Positions 9,543-18,227 of a stretch of 64,000 nt of DNA are shown in pieces. The notes below the pieces were generated by a model. That model was not told where the DNA came from and did no database searches. It saw only the letters and a program-made list of their open reading frames with translations. Position 1 is the stretch's first letter. Each line of letters begins with the position of its first letter. This DNA comes from Kordia sp965224175 (GTDB lineage: Bacteria > Bacteroidota > Bacteroidia > Flavobacteriales > Flavobacteriaceae): the NCBI RefSeq assembly GCF_965224175.1, contig NZ_OZ245041.1, forward strand, positions 1,178,001-1,242,000, in the 5' to 3' direction. Position numbers and translations under genes: made by a program.

Positions 9543-9572
9543 AAGCTCCTTTTTTTAGGAGCTTTTTTTTTT
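9543..9572 (+). terminator. Rho-independent terminator
   Basis: An 8-bp perfect stem (AAGCTCCT, 9543-9550, with AGGAGCTT, 9557-9564) closes a T-only loop and runs into a T tract. It lies just after the stop of the 8072 gene. Confidence 0.85.
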
Positions 9573-9613
9573 GACCTATTAGCTTAATTCTAAAATAAAA
9601 TACATTAGTTAAA

Positions 9614-10156
9614 ATGAAATTAGAACAACTGTTACATGAGTTTTATCTTAAAAATGGAATTCCCAAAGATGGCGGAGCTAGCAAAGATACTTTTGAATTT
9701 AAAGTTTTTGGATTAAAATTTAATTTACCTAATCCAAAATTTAGAAAAGAAGCCATGCATATTCACGATATACAACATATTTATAATGATTGCGACATTT
9801 CTTGGAAAGGCGAAGGATTTATTGCTGGATGGGAAATCTCAACTGGAATGTGGAAATATTTTCGATTAGGACTTTTAAGTTTATGGGCAATGGGTTACAG
9901 TATATGGATATATCCTAAAGCTGTTTTTAAAGGTTTTAAAAAAGGATTGAATGATATTGGAGTCATTGATCTAAAAATGAGTAAATCTGAACTTATGGAA
10001 ATGGAATATGATGAACTCTTAAATATTATGAAAAAAGATACCACAACTACAATGAACTCAGTACAATGGATTAAATTTATATTTTGGGTATTTGCGAGTC
10101 AATTAGTTTTTCTTTTTCCTATCGTACTGATTGGAATAATTTACTTTTTAAGCTAG
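9614..10156 (+). CDS. Coq4-like protein with HDxxHx11E motif
   Basis: A 180-aa protein containing H51-D52-x-x-H55 followed after exactly 11 residues by E67. This is the metal-ligand signature of the Coq4 family, which in eukaryotes and some proteobacteria works in ubiquinone synthesis. The surrounding helix pattern (about 70-115) also fits an all-helical fold. A C-terminal membrane segment lies at about residues 155-178. Flavobacteria are expected to make menaquinone, so the role cannot be classic Coq4 function. It is probably a monocistronic gene. The family call rests mainly on the motif. Confidence 0.6.
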   Translation: MKLEQLLHEFYLKNGIPKDGGASKDTFEFKVFGLKFNLPNPKFRKEAMHIHDIQHIYNDCDISWKGEGFIAGWEISTGMWKYFRLGLLSLWAMGYSIWIYPKAVFKGFKKGLNDIGVIDLKMSKSELMEMEYDELLNIMKKDTTTTMNSVQWIKFIFWVFASQLVFLFPIVLIGIIYFLS

Positions 10157-10186
10157 TTATCGTCTGTTTCAAGCTTTAAGATTATT

Positions 10187-10280
10187 CGTCACCACGAGGA
10201 GTTTGCGACTTAGTAGTCTGTTCCTAAAAGAAATTTGTATATCTTTTGAAACAGATTGCTTCACTTCGATCACAATGACA
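10187..10280. repeat. REP-like imperfect palindrome
   Basis: The left arm CGTCACCACGAGGAG (from 10187) through TCTGTTCC pairs imperfectly with the right arm GAAACAGATTGCTTCAC ending in CACAATGACA (to 10280), around a central A/T-rich loop. The arms resemble the 'GTCATTGCGAGGAG...CAATCTGTT' extragenic palindromes often found in flavobacterial spacers. A half copy lies at 42143-42163. Confidence 0.55.
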
Positions 10281-10290
10281 CATCAAAAAA

Positions 10291-10320
10291 AACAGACTCC
10301 ACAAAATTGTAAAGTCTGTT
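10291..10320 (-). terminator. Terminator for the bcp gene
   Basis: AACAGACT (10291-10298) pairs with AGTCTGTT (10313-10320). Read on the - strand, the hairpin is followed by a run of eight T. It lies about 80 bases beyond the end of bcp. Confidence 0.65.
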
Positions 10321-10402
10321 ATATATTTAAAATGTAAATTATAGATAATAAACGGTTACTTAGAACTACATTATCGAATCAACACATTTTCAAATCTTCA
10401 AA

Positions 10403-10873
10403 TTAATCCAAAAGCGCCAAAATCTGTGCTGCATGATCTTTTGTTTTCACTTTATCAATCACATGATCTACTACTCCATTTTCGTTGACTAGAAACGTTT
10501 TACGGTGAATTCCATCATAAATTTTTCCCATGAATTTCTTTTCGCCCCAAACACCAAAAGCTTCAATTACTTCTTTGTTTTCATCGGCTAACAACGGAAA
10601 AGGGAATTCATATTTATTTTTAAAATTGGTTTGTCTTTTCTCTGAATCGGCACTTACACCTAACAATTCAAAACCTTTACTTTGTAATTCGGCATAATTG
10701 TCTCTCAAATTACAAGCTTCTGCCGTACAACCTGGTGTACTTGCTTTTGGATAAAAGAAAACAACAAGCTTTTTTCCTTGATAATCTGACAAAGAGACTG
10801 CGTTTCCATCTTGGTCATTTACTGTAAAATCGGGTACTTTATCTCCTGTTTTTAGCGTATTCATAGCGTTCAA
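10403..10873 (-). CDS. bcp: Thioredoxin-dependent thiol peroxidase (Bcp/PrxQ)
   Basis: A 156-aa peroxiredoxin of the Bcp/PrxQ class, which reduces H2O2 and organic hydroperoxides using thioredoxin. The peroxidatic cysteine is C49 in STPGCTAEAC and the resolving cysteine is C54, five residues on, as in alpha2-type Bcp. The length is normal. A start at M4 (10864) is equally possible. Divergent from nth, with a 38-base shared promoter region. Confidence 0.92.
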   Translation of the reverse strand: MNAMNTLKTGDKVPDFTVNDQDGNAVSLSDYQGKKLVVFFYPKASTPGCTAEACNLRDNYAELQSKGFELLGVSADSEKRQTNFKNKYEFPFPLLADENKEVIEAFGVWGEKKFMGKIYDGIHRKTFLVNENGVVDHVIDKVKTKDHAAQILALLD

Positions 10874-10886
10874 TATTTTTATTGTC

Positions 10887-10894
10887 TATTTTTG
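10887..10894 (+). promoter_or_regulatory. Promoter -7 element for nth
   Basis: TATTTTTG matches TAnnTTTG and lies 17 bases before the nth ATG, in the short gap between bcp and nth. It implies a very short leader. No clear -33 element is visible, because the region upstream is bcp coding sequence. Confidence 0.45.
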
Positions 10895-10911
10895 TGTAAA
10901 AATACTGAAAA

Positions 10912-11577
10912 ATGACTAAACAAGAAAAAGTTCAATTTGTAATTGATACTCTTGAAAACATATATCCTGAAATTCCTATTCCACTCGATCACAAAGATCC
11001 ATATACCTTATTAATCGCTGTATTAATGTCTGCGCAAAGTACAGATGTTCGCGTCAATCAAATCACACCTTTATTATTTGAAAAGGCAGATAATCCATAC
11101 GACATGGTAAAATTGACAGTGGAAGAAATTAGAGATATCATTAGACCTGTTGGTTTATCTCCAATGAAATCGAAAGGAATTCATGGCTTATCACAAATAC
11201 TTATTGACAAACATAATGGCAAAGTTCCTCAAAACTTAGAAGACTTAGAAGAATTGCCTGCTGTTGGACATAAAACAGCAAGTGTTGTTATTAGTCAAGC
11301 CTTTGGAATTCCTGCATTTCCTGTAGATACACATATTCACAGATTGATGTATAGATGGAATTTATCGAATGGAAAAAATGTAGTGCAAACCGAGAGAGAT
11401 GCCAAACGCCTGTTTCCAAAAGAAAAATGGAACGACTTGCATTTACAAATCATTTGGTATGGAAGAGAATATTGTCCTGCGCGTGGTTGGGACTTAGAAA
11501 AAGATATAATTACCAAGACTATTGGTAGAAAAACGGTCATTAATGAATATCTAAAAGCGAAAAAGACTCGCAGCTAA
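10912..11577 (+). CDS. nth: Endonuclease III, lacking the iron-sulfur cysteines
   Basis: A 221-aa base-excision DNA glycosylase/AP lyase for oxidised pyrimidines. The helix-hairpin-helix LPAVGHKTA carries catalytic Lys121, and catalytic Asp139 is in PVDTHIHR. The C-terminal four-cysteine [4Fe-4S] loop of the E. coli enzyme is not present: only C188 remains (REYCPARGWD), followed by a different 33-residue end. The stop codon lies in the loop of the terminator hairpin. Confidence 0.9.
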   Translation: MTKQEKVQFVIDTLENIYPEIPIPLDHKDPYTLLIAVLMSAQSTDVRVNQITPLLFEKADNPYDMVKLTVEEIRDIIRPVGLSPMKSKGIHGLSQILIDKHNGKVPQNLEDLEELPAVGHKTASVVISQAFGIPAFPVDTHIHRLMYRWNLSNGKNVVQTERDAKRLFPKEKWNDLHLQIIWYGREYCPARGWDLEKDIITKTIGRKTVINEYLKAKKTRS

Positions 11578-11588
11578 CGAGTCTTTTT
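11561..11588 (+). terminator. Rho-independent terminator overlapping the nth stop
   Basis: A perfect 10-bp stem (AAAAGACTCG at 11561-11570, CGAGTCTTTT at 11578-11587) has the loop CAGCTAA, whose last three bases are the nth stop codon. A T run follows. Confidence 0.85.
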
Positions 11589-11792
11589 TCCAAAGTTTAG
11601 TTGAGAAGCGTTTCAAACTTCATCCTTTTGTAATTAATAACACTTAAAGCTTTCGAATAGTTCAGTAAAAAGCTTATTGTTTCCTTTTTTGGTAACATAT
11701 TTTTCTTTTCAAATGAACTTTTAGTGTAATTTTTTGGCATATATTGTCTTTTATATTTAAAACAACAACGCACATATTTACACTTTATTGTA

Positions 11793-12374
11793 TTAGTTTG
11801 TCAAAACTATATTATGCTTATCGATTACCTTTCTCAAATTAATTAATGCATATCGCATTCTTCCTAGAGCAGTATTAATGCTAACGCCTGTTTTCTCTGA
11901 GATTTCTTTAAAACTCAAATCTTGATACATACGCATTAATAGTACTTCTTTTTGATCTTCAGGTAATTCATCGACCAAACGACGTACATCGTTTTCTACT
12001 TGATTTTTAATAATTCTATTTTCAGCATTCAAATTGGTATCACTCAATACAGAAAAAATATTAAAGTCACCATTGTTATCATACTTTGGCATCCTATTAT
12101 TCTTTCTAAAATGATCGATCACGAGATTGTGAGAAATACGCATTACCCAAGGTAAAAACTTACCTTCTTCATTATAATTTCCCTTTTTTAAAGTTCTGAT
12201 AACTTTAATGAAAGTATCTTGAAAAATATCTTCTGTGATATCTCTATCTAAAACTTTTGAATATATAAAACTATATATACGTTGTTTATGACGTTCTATT
12301 AATACGCCCAAAGCGCACTCGTCGCCTTTGATGTAATTAGATACCAATACTGAATCTTGCAGAATCTGTTTCAT
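11793..12374 (-). CDS. ECF-type RNA polymerase sigma factor
   Basis: A 193-aa sigma-70 family factor with region 2 (about residues 25-95, including TEDIFQDTFIKV and WVMRISHNLVIDHFRK) and region 4 (about 130-185, with the helix-turn-helix SFKEISEKTGVSINTALGR). No anti-sigma gene is adjacent, so its control is not evident. Divergent from uvrA across a 482-base gap, the usual arrangement for a conserved single gene. Confidence 0.9.
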   Translation of the reverse strand: MKQILQDSVLVSNYIKGDECALGVLIERHKQRIYSFIYSKVLDRDITEDIFQDTFIKVIRTLKKGNYNEEGKFLPWVMRISHNLVIDHFRKNNRMPKYDNNGDFNIFSVLSDTNLNAENRIIKNQVENDVRRLVDELPEDQKEVLLMRMYQDLSFKEISEKTGVSINTALGRMRYALINLRKVIDKHNIVLTN

Positions 12375-12856
12375 AGCATTACTTTTTTACATGATTATTA
12401 TCGAGGCTGATAATATTTCCGAATTTTTTAAAAAAGTATTTTTATGCTATACGCAGATGTTTTGTAGTTTTTGTTATGAATCAAATATAGTAACATTCGT
12501 TAAAAAAATGCAAATAAAATTCAATATTTTAACATTTTCACCGCATTTACTAGGCTCAAAAAGTATTTTCTCAACTATTATATTTAATAAATTTTACATT
12601 TAAAAACATATTTTTCAAAATTTACACTGAGTAAAGCGTATAAAAAAATGAACCTAAATTCACTTTTCTATATATTCTCTAAGGTATGTATGCTTGTCTT
12701 TTTCTGAGGCTCTTATATGTGAATGATCAAATTTAGAATCAAATACCATTTAAAAATTAAGAAAATGAGCCCATTTATAACAATTAAACTTTCATTATAA
12801 AATTCTAATGTATTTTTCGTCTTAAAAGCAGTATCTTTGCAATTATTTTTTTTCCA
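12375..12856. other. 482-base divergent spacer between sigma factor and uvrA
   Basis: An AT-rich spacer. The only supported signal is the uvrA -7 element at its right end. No convincing ORF, hairpin terminator or RNA gene is visible. A 70-codon open frame at 12391-12603 has no coding character. Confidence 0.5.
12832..12839 (+). promoter_or_regulatory. Promoter -7 element for uvrA
   Basis: TATCTTTG fits TAnnTTTG and lies 17 bases before the uvrA ATG. The -33 region (around 12811) is T-rich but not a clean TTTG. No SOS-type operator was recognised. Confidence 0.5.
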
Positions 12857-15637
12857 ATGACACAAGATCTCGCAACTGTAAATCCTAAAGAAAATATAAT
12901 TATAAAAGGCGCCAAACTGCACAACCTTAAAAATATTGACGTGGTCATTCCGCGCAATAAATTGGTAGTGATTACAGGTCTTTCTGGTTCTGGAAAATCC
13001 AGTTTAGCTTTTGATACTCTATATGCCGAAGGACAGCGTAGATATGTAGAAAGTTTGTCTTCGTATGCACGTCAGTTCTTAGGACGTTTGCATAAGCCAA
13101 AAGTAGATTATATTAAAGGAATTGCACCTGCGATTGCCATTGAACAAAAAGTAAACTCTACCAATCCGCGTTCTTCCGTAGGAACCACCACAGAAATTTA
13201 TGACTATTTAAAACTGTTGTATGCGCGCATTGGAAAAACCATCTCTCCTATTTCGGGTAAAGAAGTTAAAAAACATACAGTTACAGATGTAATCAATTAT
13301 GTAAAGACTTTTGAAGAACGTAGCAAACTTTTATTATTGGCTCCGGTAACAGTTCCTGAAGAACGCAGCGCATTTCATACCATAAAAGTATTAGCCCAAC
13401 AAGGATACGCACGAATCAAGAAAAATGATGAGATTCTTCGTATTGATGAAATTAATGAAGATTTTGAAGAAGACTTTTCTTTGGTGATTGATCGTATTGT
13501 GGTTTCACATGATGAAGATTTTTACAATCGATTGGCAGATGCAGTACAAACCGCTTTCTTTGAAGGAAAAGGCGAATGTTATATTGAAACTGTCAGCGAT
13601 AAAAAAATTGCTCATTTTAGTAATAAATTTGAGCTTGATGGCATGAAATTTCTGGAACCTAATATTCACTTATTTAGTTTTAACAATCCATACGGAGCGT
13701 GTCCTAAATGTGAAGGTTATGGTGATGTTATTGGTATTGATGAAGACTTAGTAATTCCAAACACAGGACTTTCTGTATATGAAAATGCGATTTTCCCTTG
13801 GCGTGGAGAAAGCATGAGTTGGTATAGAGATCAATTGGTAAATAATGCGTATCAATTTGACTTTCCTATTCACAAACCTTGGTTTGAGCTCACAGATGCA
13901 CAAAAGAAACTTGTTTGGGACGGAAACGACTATTTTGAAGGGTTGCATCAATTCTTTTCGTTCTTAGAAGAGAAAAGTTATAAAATTCAAAATCGTGTGA
14001 TGCTTTCACGTTATCGTGGAAAAACAAAATGTTCGGTCTGTGATGGCAAACGCTTGCGTACAGAAGCTAATTATGTAAAAATTGGAGGAAAAACAATTAC
14101 AGACTTAGTTGTATTACCATTAAATGAATTGATTGTATTTTTTGAAGAATTACAATTGAGTGAACACGACGAGCAAATAGCGACACGTTTATTAAAAGAA
14201 ATTAAAAATCGTTTGGCATTTTTAACAAATGTCGGATTAGACTATTTAACACTAAATCGTAAATCGAATTCACTTTCTGGTGGAGAATCACAACGTATCA
14301 ATCTAGCAACTTCTTTAGGTAGTAGTTTAGTTGGTTCTATGTACATCTTAGATGAACCAAGTATTGGATTGCATCCTAAAGACAGCGAACGTTTGATTCA
14401 AGTTTTAATTTCACTACGCGATTTAGGAAATACAGTAATTGTTGTAGAACATGACGAAGATATCATGCATGCAGCAGACGAAATTATTGACATTGGTCCT
14501 GAAGCAGGAACACATGGAGGTCATGTGGTAGCGTATGGTGATTATAAAACTATCTTAAAAGCTGATTCACTTACGGCAAAATACCTCAACAAATCTATAC
14601 AAATTGAAGTTCCACAAAAGCGTAGAACTTCCAATCAGTATATAAAAGTTGTTGGCGCACGCGAAAACAATCTTAAAAATATAGACGTTACGTTTCCACT
14701 AAACATGCTTACAGTAGTAACTGGAGTTTCTGGAAGTGGAAAAAGTTCGTTAGTAAAAAAGATATTATATCCTTCTATGTTGAAGGAAACTGGCGGTTAT
14801 GGAGAAAAACCTGGTCAGTTTACCAAATTAGACGGAAAATACAGTACTGTAAAGCATATTGAATTTGTAGATCAGAATCCTATTGGACGTTCTTCACGTT
14901 CCAATCCTGTAACCTATATCAAAGCTTATGATGATATTAGAGCCTTATATGCAAGTCAAAAGCTAGCAAATATTAGAGGTTACAAAACCAAACATTTCTC
15001 TTTTAATGTTGATGGCGGACGCTGTGAAACTTGTAAAGGAGAAGGACAAGTTACGATTGAAATGCAGTTCATGGCAGATGTACATTTAGAATGCGAAACT
15101 TGTGGAGGAAAGCGTTTTAAGAAAGAGGTCTTAGAAGTAAATTACGAAGGAAAAAATATTGACGATATTTTAACCATGACGATTGATGATGCAATGGATT
15201 TCTTTACAAAGCATGAGCAGAAAAAAATCTATCGTAAGTTAAAACCATTACAAGATGTTGGTTTAGGATATGTAACTTTAGGACAAAGTTCTTCTACCCT
15301 TTCTGGTGGAGAAGCACAACGTATTAAATTAGCTTCTTTCTTGGTAAAAGGAAATACGAAAGATAAAGCCTTGTTTATTTTTGATGAACCAACCACAGGC
15401 TTGCATTTTCATGATATCAAAAAATTATTAGCTTCTTTTGATGCTTTGATTGACAAAGGACATTCTATCATTGTCGTAGAACATAATATTGAATTGATTA
15501 AATGTGCCGATCATATTATTGATTTAGGTCCTGAAGGCGGAAAAAACGGAGGAACACTTGTTGCTTATGGAACTCCTGAAGAAGTTGTGAAAAACAAAAA
15601 ATCATTTACGGGACATTATCTAAAAGAAAAAATATAA
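12857..15637 (+). CDS. uvrA: Excinuclease ABC subunit A
   Basis: A 926-aa UvrA, the damage-recognition ATPase of nucleotide excision repair. Two ABC modules are complete: Walker A GLSGSGKSS at 41-49 and GVSGSGKSS near 622, two LSGGE signatures, and DEPSIGLH/DEPTTGLH Walker B regions. Two zinc modules are present, with CPKCEGYG and CSVCDG in the first half and CETCKGEG and CETCGG in the second. Normal length. Followed 22 bp later by an unknown gene. Repair partners uvrB and uvrC are not in the window. Confidence 0.97.
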   Translation: MTQDLATVNPKENIIIKGAKLHNLKNIDVVIPRNKLVVITGLSGSGKSSLAFDTLYAEGQRRYVESLSSYARQFLGRLHKPKVDYIKGIAPAIAIEQKVNSTNPRSSVGTTTEIYDYLKLLYARIGKTISPISGKEVKKHTVTDVINYVKTFEERSKLLLLAPVTVPEERSAFHTIKVLAQQGYARIKKNDEILRIDEINEDFEEDFSLVIDRIVVSHDEDFYNRLADAVQTAFFEGKGECYIETVSDKKIAHFSNKFELDGMKFLEPNIHLFSFNNPYGACPKCEGYGDVIGIDEDLVIPNTGLSVYENAIFPWRGESMSWYRDQLVNNAYQFDFPIHKPWFELTDAQKKLVWDGNDYFEGLHQFFSFLEEKSYKIQNRVMLSRYRGKTKCSVCDGKRLRTEANYVKIGGKTITDLVVLPLNELIVFFEELQLSEHDEQIATRLLKEIKNRLAFLTNVGLDYLTLNRKSNSLSGGESQRINLATSLGSSLVGSMYILDEPSIGLHPKDSERLIQVLISLRDLGNTVIVVEHDEDIMHAADEIIDIGPEAGTHGGHVVAYGDYKTILKADSLTAKYLNKSIQIEVPQKRRTSNQYIKVVGARENNLKNIDVTFPLNMLTVVTGVSGSGKSSLVKKILYPSMLKETGGYGEKPGQFTKLDGKYSTVKHIEFVDQNPIGRSSRSNPVTYIKAYDDIRALYASQKLANIRGYKTKHFSFNVDGGRCETCKGEGQVTIEMQFMADVHLECETCGGKRFKKEVLEVNYEGKNIDDILTMTIDDAMDFFTKHEQKKIYRKLKPLQDVGLGYVTLGQSSSTLSGGEAQRIKLASFLVKGNTKDKALFIFDEPTTGLHFHDIKKLLASFDALIDKGHSIIVVEHNIELIKCADHIIDLGPEGGKNGGTLVAYGTPEEVVKNKKSFTGHYLKEKI

Positions 15638-15659
15638 GAGTTACTTTTCCACTAAAAAA

Positions 15660-16031
15660 ATGAGTCTACTAGTCTGCGCATATGTCTTTGTTCCTGAAAC
15701 TAATACGACTGTAGCTATAAATGAACAACCAAAAGCGCCTTTTAATAACTTGTTTGGATTTGAAAGTTGGAGACAAACCGTATGGGACTCTCCTATTTTA
15801 AGAAAGCACAACTGTACATTATTAAATTCATTATCAAGTCAGGATATTTATGCTGGTGATGCTGTACTTTTACAGCTTCAAAACGAACTAGAAGTAATCA
15901 AAGAACATATTGACCAAATTACAGACGAATTAAACCTACACAAAGAATCATTTGCATTTAGAATAGATAATGCATTTGAAGCCATTAGAATTGCTCAAAA
16001 AGTCACCAATGGAATTGTGTATATTGGTTAA
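15660..16031 (+). CDS. Hypothetical protein
   Basis: A 123-aa protein, not recognised. The N-terminal part includes GFESWRQTVWDSP. A helical stretch around residues 78-105 has heptad-like Leu/Ile spacing. No signal peptide and only one mildly hydrophobic segment at the start. It lies 22 bp after uvrA and 21 bp before the next unknown gene, so it may be cotranscribed with both. Confidence 0.6.
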   Translation: MSLLVCAYVFVPETNTTVAINEQPKAPFNNLFGFESWRQTVWDSPILRKHNCTLLNSLSSQDIYAGDAVLLQLQNELEVIKEHIDQITDELNLHKESFAFRIDNAFEAIRIAQKVTNGIVYIG

Positions 16032-16052
16032 AAGTTACTCAAAAATATCTTT

Positions 16053-16586
16053 ATGGATCCAGAAAAAGAACTACAACGAATTTGTGATAAAAATAATGGC
16101 GAACTTATTGTAGAAGATTTTCGTGTTGATGGTGATTATGGTTCAAAAATCCATATTGTAAAATATCGTTTATACATAATTCATAATGAAGCTACAATAG
16201 CGATTGTATACGATTTTGGCAATTCAGATACTGCTGATTTTAAATTACAGATTCCTACCAATACTACAGTACCAGATTTCCACATTTCTAGCATAGATCA
16301 TTTGACAAAACTAGTATTATTTAAAAGTCAAAATTGGAAAATTCACTGTAAAGAGCCACATTTAAAAGAAAAAATCGAGCAATTATTCAAAAAATACAAG
16401 CTTGATCAATTGATGCAAGACACCGCTTTTGAACCTACTATAAAAAGTACAACTTCAAAAGAAACTTATACTATTCACAGTATTTTTTCATTGAACTTTG
16501 AACAAAATACTAAAAGCATAACTTCTATTATTGAATTTCACAAAGGATTGATTGACATGATCAAAGAGAAATATCATGTACACTGA
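16053..16586 (+). CDS. Hypothetical protein
   Basis: A 177-aa soluble protein with no recognised motif. It has alternating charged and hydrophobic stretches compatible with an alpha/beta or beta-sandwich fold in the first 110 residues and a helical C-terminus. Close spacing to the preceding unknown suggests a pair. No transfer signs are visible. Confidence 0.6.
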   Translation: MDPEKELQRICDKNNGELIVEDFRVDGDYGSKIHIVKYRLYIIHNEATIAIVYDFGNSDTADFKLQIPTNTTVPDFHISSIDHLTKLVLFKSQNWKIHCKEPHLKEKIEQLFKKYKLDQLMQDTAFEPTIKSTTSKETYTIHSIFSLNFEQNTKSITSIIEFHKGLIDMIKEKYHVH

Positions 16587-16727
16587 AAATTCTTCCTCAA
16601 AGAATCAGCATCAATTTGTTCTGTTAAAATTAACATATATCATAATTTATTAAGTAGGGAAATAATACGTTCAGTTGTTTAACAAATAGCTAAGCTGATT
16701 TTTTATTAGTTAGTTGAATATCAAAAA

Positions 16728-16757
16728 AAGCCGTTTCTAGTATTTTAGAAACGGCTT
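16728..16757 (-). terminator. Terminator for the DUF3667 gene
   Basis: A perfect 12-bp stem, AAGCCGTTTCTA (16728-16739) with TAGAAACGGCTT (16746-16757). On the - strand it is followed by seven T, so it ends the gene whose stop is at 16801. Confidence 0.8.
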
Positions 16758-16800
16758 GTTAGTTTTAATATATTCGGTATAAAAATATCTTTAAGACAAA

Positions 16801-17898
16801 TTAATACAAGAAAAATGACACAACCCACAACATTACAAATGTAACAGGAATTACAAATATCAAATAGATAAACGATAGGATAAATGTTTTAAAGAATGTT
16901 TTTATATATCCTTGCTCATAGAATCGTTTCAAACTAAGAATTAAATAAAAGAAGGTCGAAACTATCAAGAAGAAGTCGATTGAGTCTGGAATGTCTACAA
17001 TATAGTTAGTAACAATGATAATGCTTGAAGCTAAAAACATAAACGCAAAATAGTAAAAACTAAATACCATATGATGCGCAAATCGTCCACGTTTTCTGTA
17101 AAGTATTTTTAATAACAACGCAAAAATAGGAATCAAGAAAAACATAGAAATCGGAATGGTATCCAAAAAAGCTTTAAAAATTCCTACACCTTTATTTTCT
17201 CTGAGTTTTATGATTTGCTTGCCTACAAATTTCGAAAACCAACTATCGGATTCTTTATATCCTATTGCTTTTAATTTTTCATCGGTACTTGCGCCAGCAT
17301 CTTGTAATGAATCTAGTAAATCTGTATCAAAATTATAGCCGATAACTGATCCACGTATGTTTTGTTTCTTTTTGGTAGAATCGAGTTGAATACTATCTAT
17401 TGGTGTTTTATTTTTCCCTTTAATACCATCTGCCAATTGTTGAATAACGAGACTATCTTTTCCTTCCATTGTTGCAGCTTGCGCTTTTAAAGCTAACTGA
17501 ACAGAATCACGAAGTCTTTCAGTTTCTTTTATGATGGCTTTTTCTTTTCCAAACGAATCACGTAAACCATCTTCAAATCCTTGTTGTGTAGCACGTGTTG
17601 CTATCGAAAAAATAAAAAAGAATACAATAGAAGCAAATAAGTAAAACTGTGCGGGATGCAAATACATCAAGCGTTTTCCTGTCACATATTGCTTTGCTAA
17701 ATACCCAGGTTTTATTAATAAAGGAATAAAACTTCTAAAAAATCGAGCATCTACTGAAAAGTAGTTCATAATGGTATTATGAAATAGTACACGCATGCTC
17801 AGCTTATCATCAACTTTTTGTCCGCAGTTTGGGCAAAAGTTATGATATTCTGTCAATTGATAATCACAGTTTTGGCAATGTTTAGTTTCGGTAGACAT
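16801..17898 (-). CDS. DUF3667 zinc-ribbon membrane protein
   Basis: A 365-aa protein starting with a zinc ribbon (C8, C11, C22, C25), then the conserved segment with R-F-x-R-S-F and K-P-G-Y-x-x-x-Y characteristic of DUF3667. A membrane segment at about 95-112 follows, then a charged loop of about 120 residues and four further hydrophobic segments to the C-terminus. Function unknown. The two-part membrane layout with a large cytosolic loop is typical. Single gene with its own terminator. Confidence 0.8.
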   Translation of the reverse strand: MSTETKHCQNCDYQLTEYHNFCPNCGQKVDDKLSMRVLFHNTIMNYFSVDARFFRSFIPLLIKPGYLAKQYVTGKRLMYLHPAQFYLFASIVFFFIFSIATRATQQGFEDGLRDSFGKEKAIIKETERLRDSVQLALKAQAATMEGKDSLVIQQLADGIKGKNKTPIDSIQLDSTKKKQNIRGSVIGYNFDTDLLDSLQDAGASTDEKLKAIGYKESDSWFSKFVGKQIIKLRENKGVGIFKAFLDTIPISMFFLIPIFALLLKILYRKRGRFAHHMVFSFYYFAFMFLASSIIIVTNYIVDIPDSIDFFLIVSTFFYLILSLKRFYEQGYIKTFFKTFILSFIYLIFVIPVTFVMLWVVSFFLY

Positions 17899-18227
17899 AG
17901 TTATTGGTTGGCTTAGTCGTTAGACAAAGATGCTAAATTCTATTTACAATTTGTTAAAACCTGATCTAGAAATACTTAATATTTTTTTGTTTTGATGCTC
18001 AGATTCTGTTTAAAAAGTATGTACCTGCATTGGTGTTTAAAAACTTCAATTTGTTACACTATGTATACCTCTTTTTGTGATTTCAACTAAAAACAAAGCA
18101 TCATCTAAACACCTTAAAAAACTAACTATCAATTCATTACATTTTTGGCACGCAAATTGGTTTTAACTATAGCAAATAGCGCACGCCGAAAAGCTCAAGA
18201 GTAGGCATAACCCTAAAAGTACAGAAT
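17899..18227. other. 329-base spacer carrying a sigma-54-like promoter
   Basis: A divergent spacer between the DUF3667 gene and the first GEFDF/RIG gene. Besides the sigma-54-like element at 18145-18160 I see no gene. An upstream segment GTTACACTATGTATAC (near 18053) has a loosely similar counterpart upstream of the second paralog (TTTCACAATATGTAAG, near 18993), a weak activator-site candidate. Confidence 0.4.
18145..18160 (+). promoter_or_regulatory. Sigma-54-like -24/-12 promoter
   Basis: TTGGCACGCAAATTGG matches the sigma-54 consensus TTGGCACG-N4-TTGC with exact GG-to-G spacing. The only difference is G for C at the last position. The predicted transcript starts near 18172, giving a leader of about 56 bases to the ATG at 18228. 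The same element stands before the paralog at 19280. Confidence 0.65.

Noticed and set aside
12391..12603. 70-codon open frame upstream of uvrA
   Set aside because: AT-rich, with a random-looking product and no ribosome-binding support.
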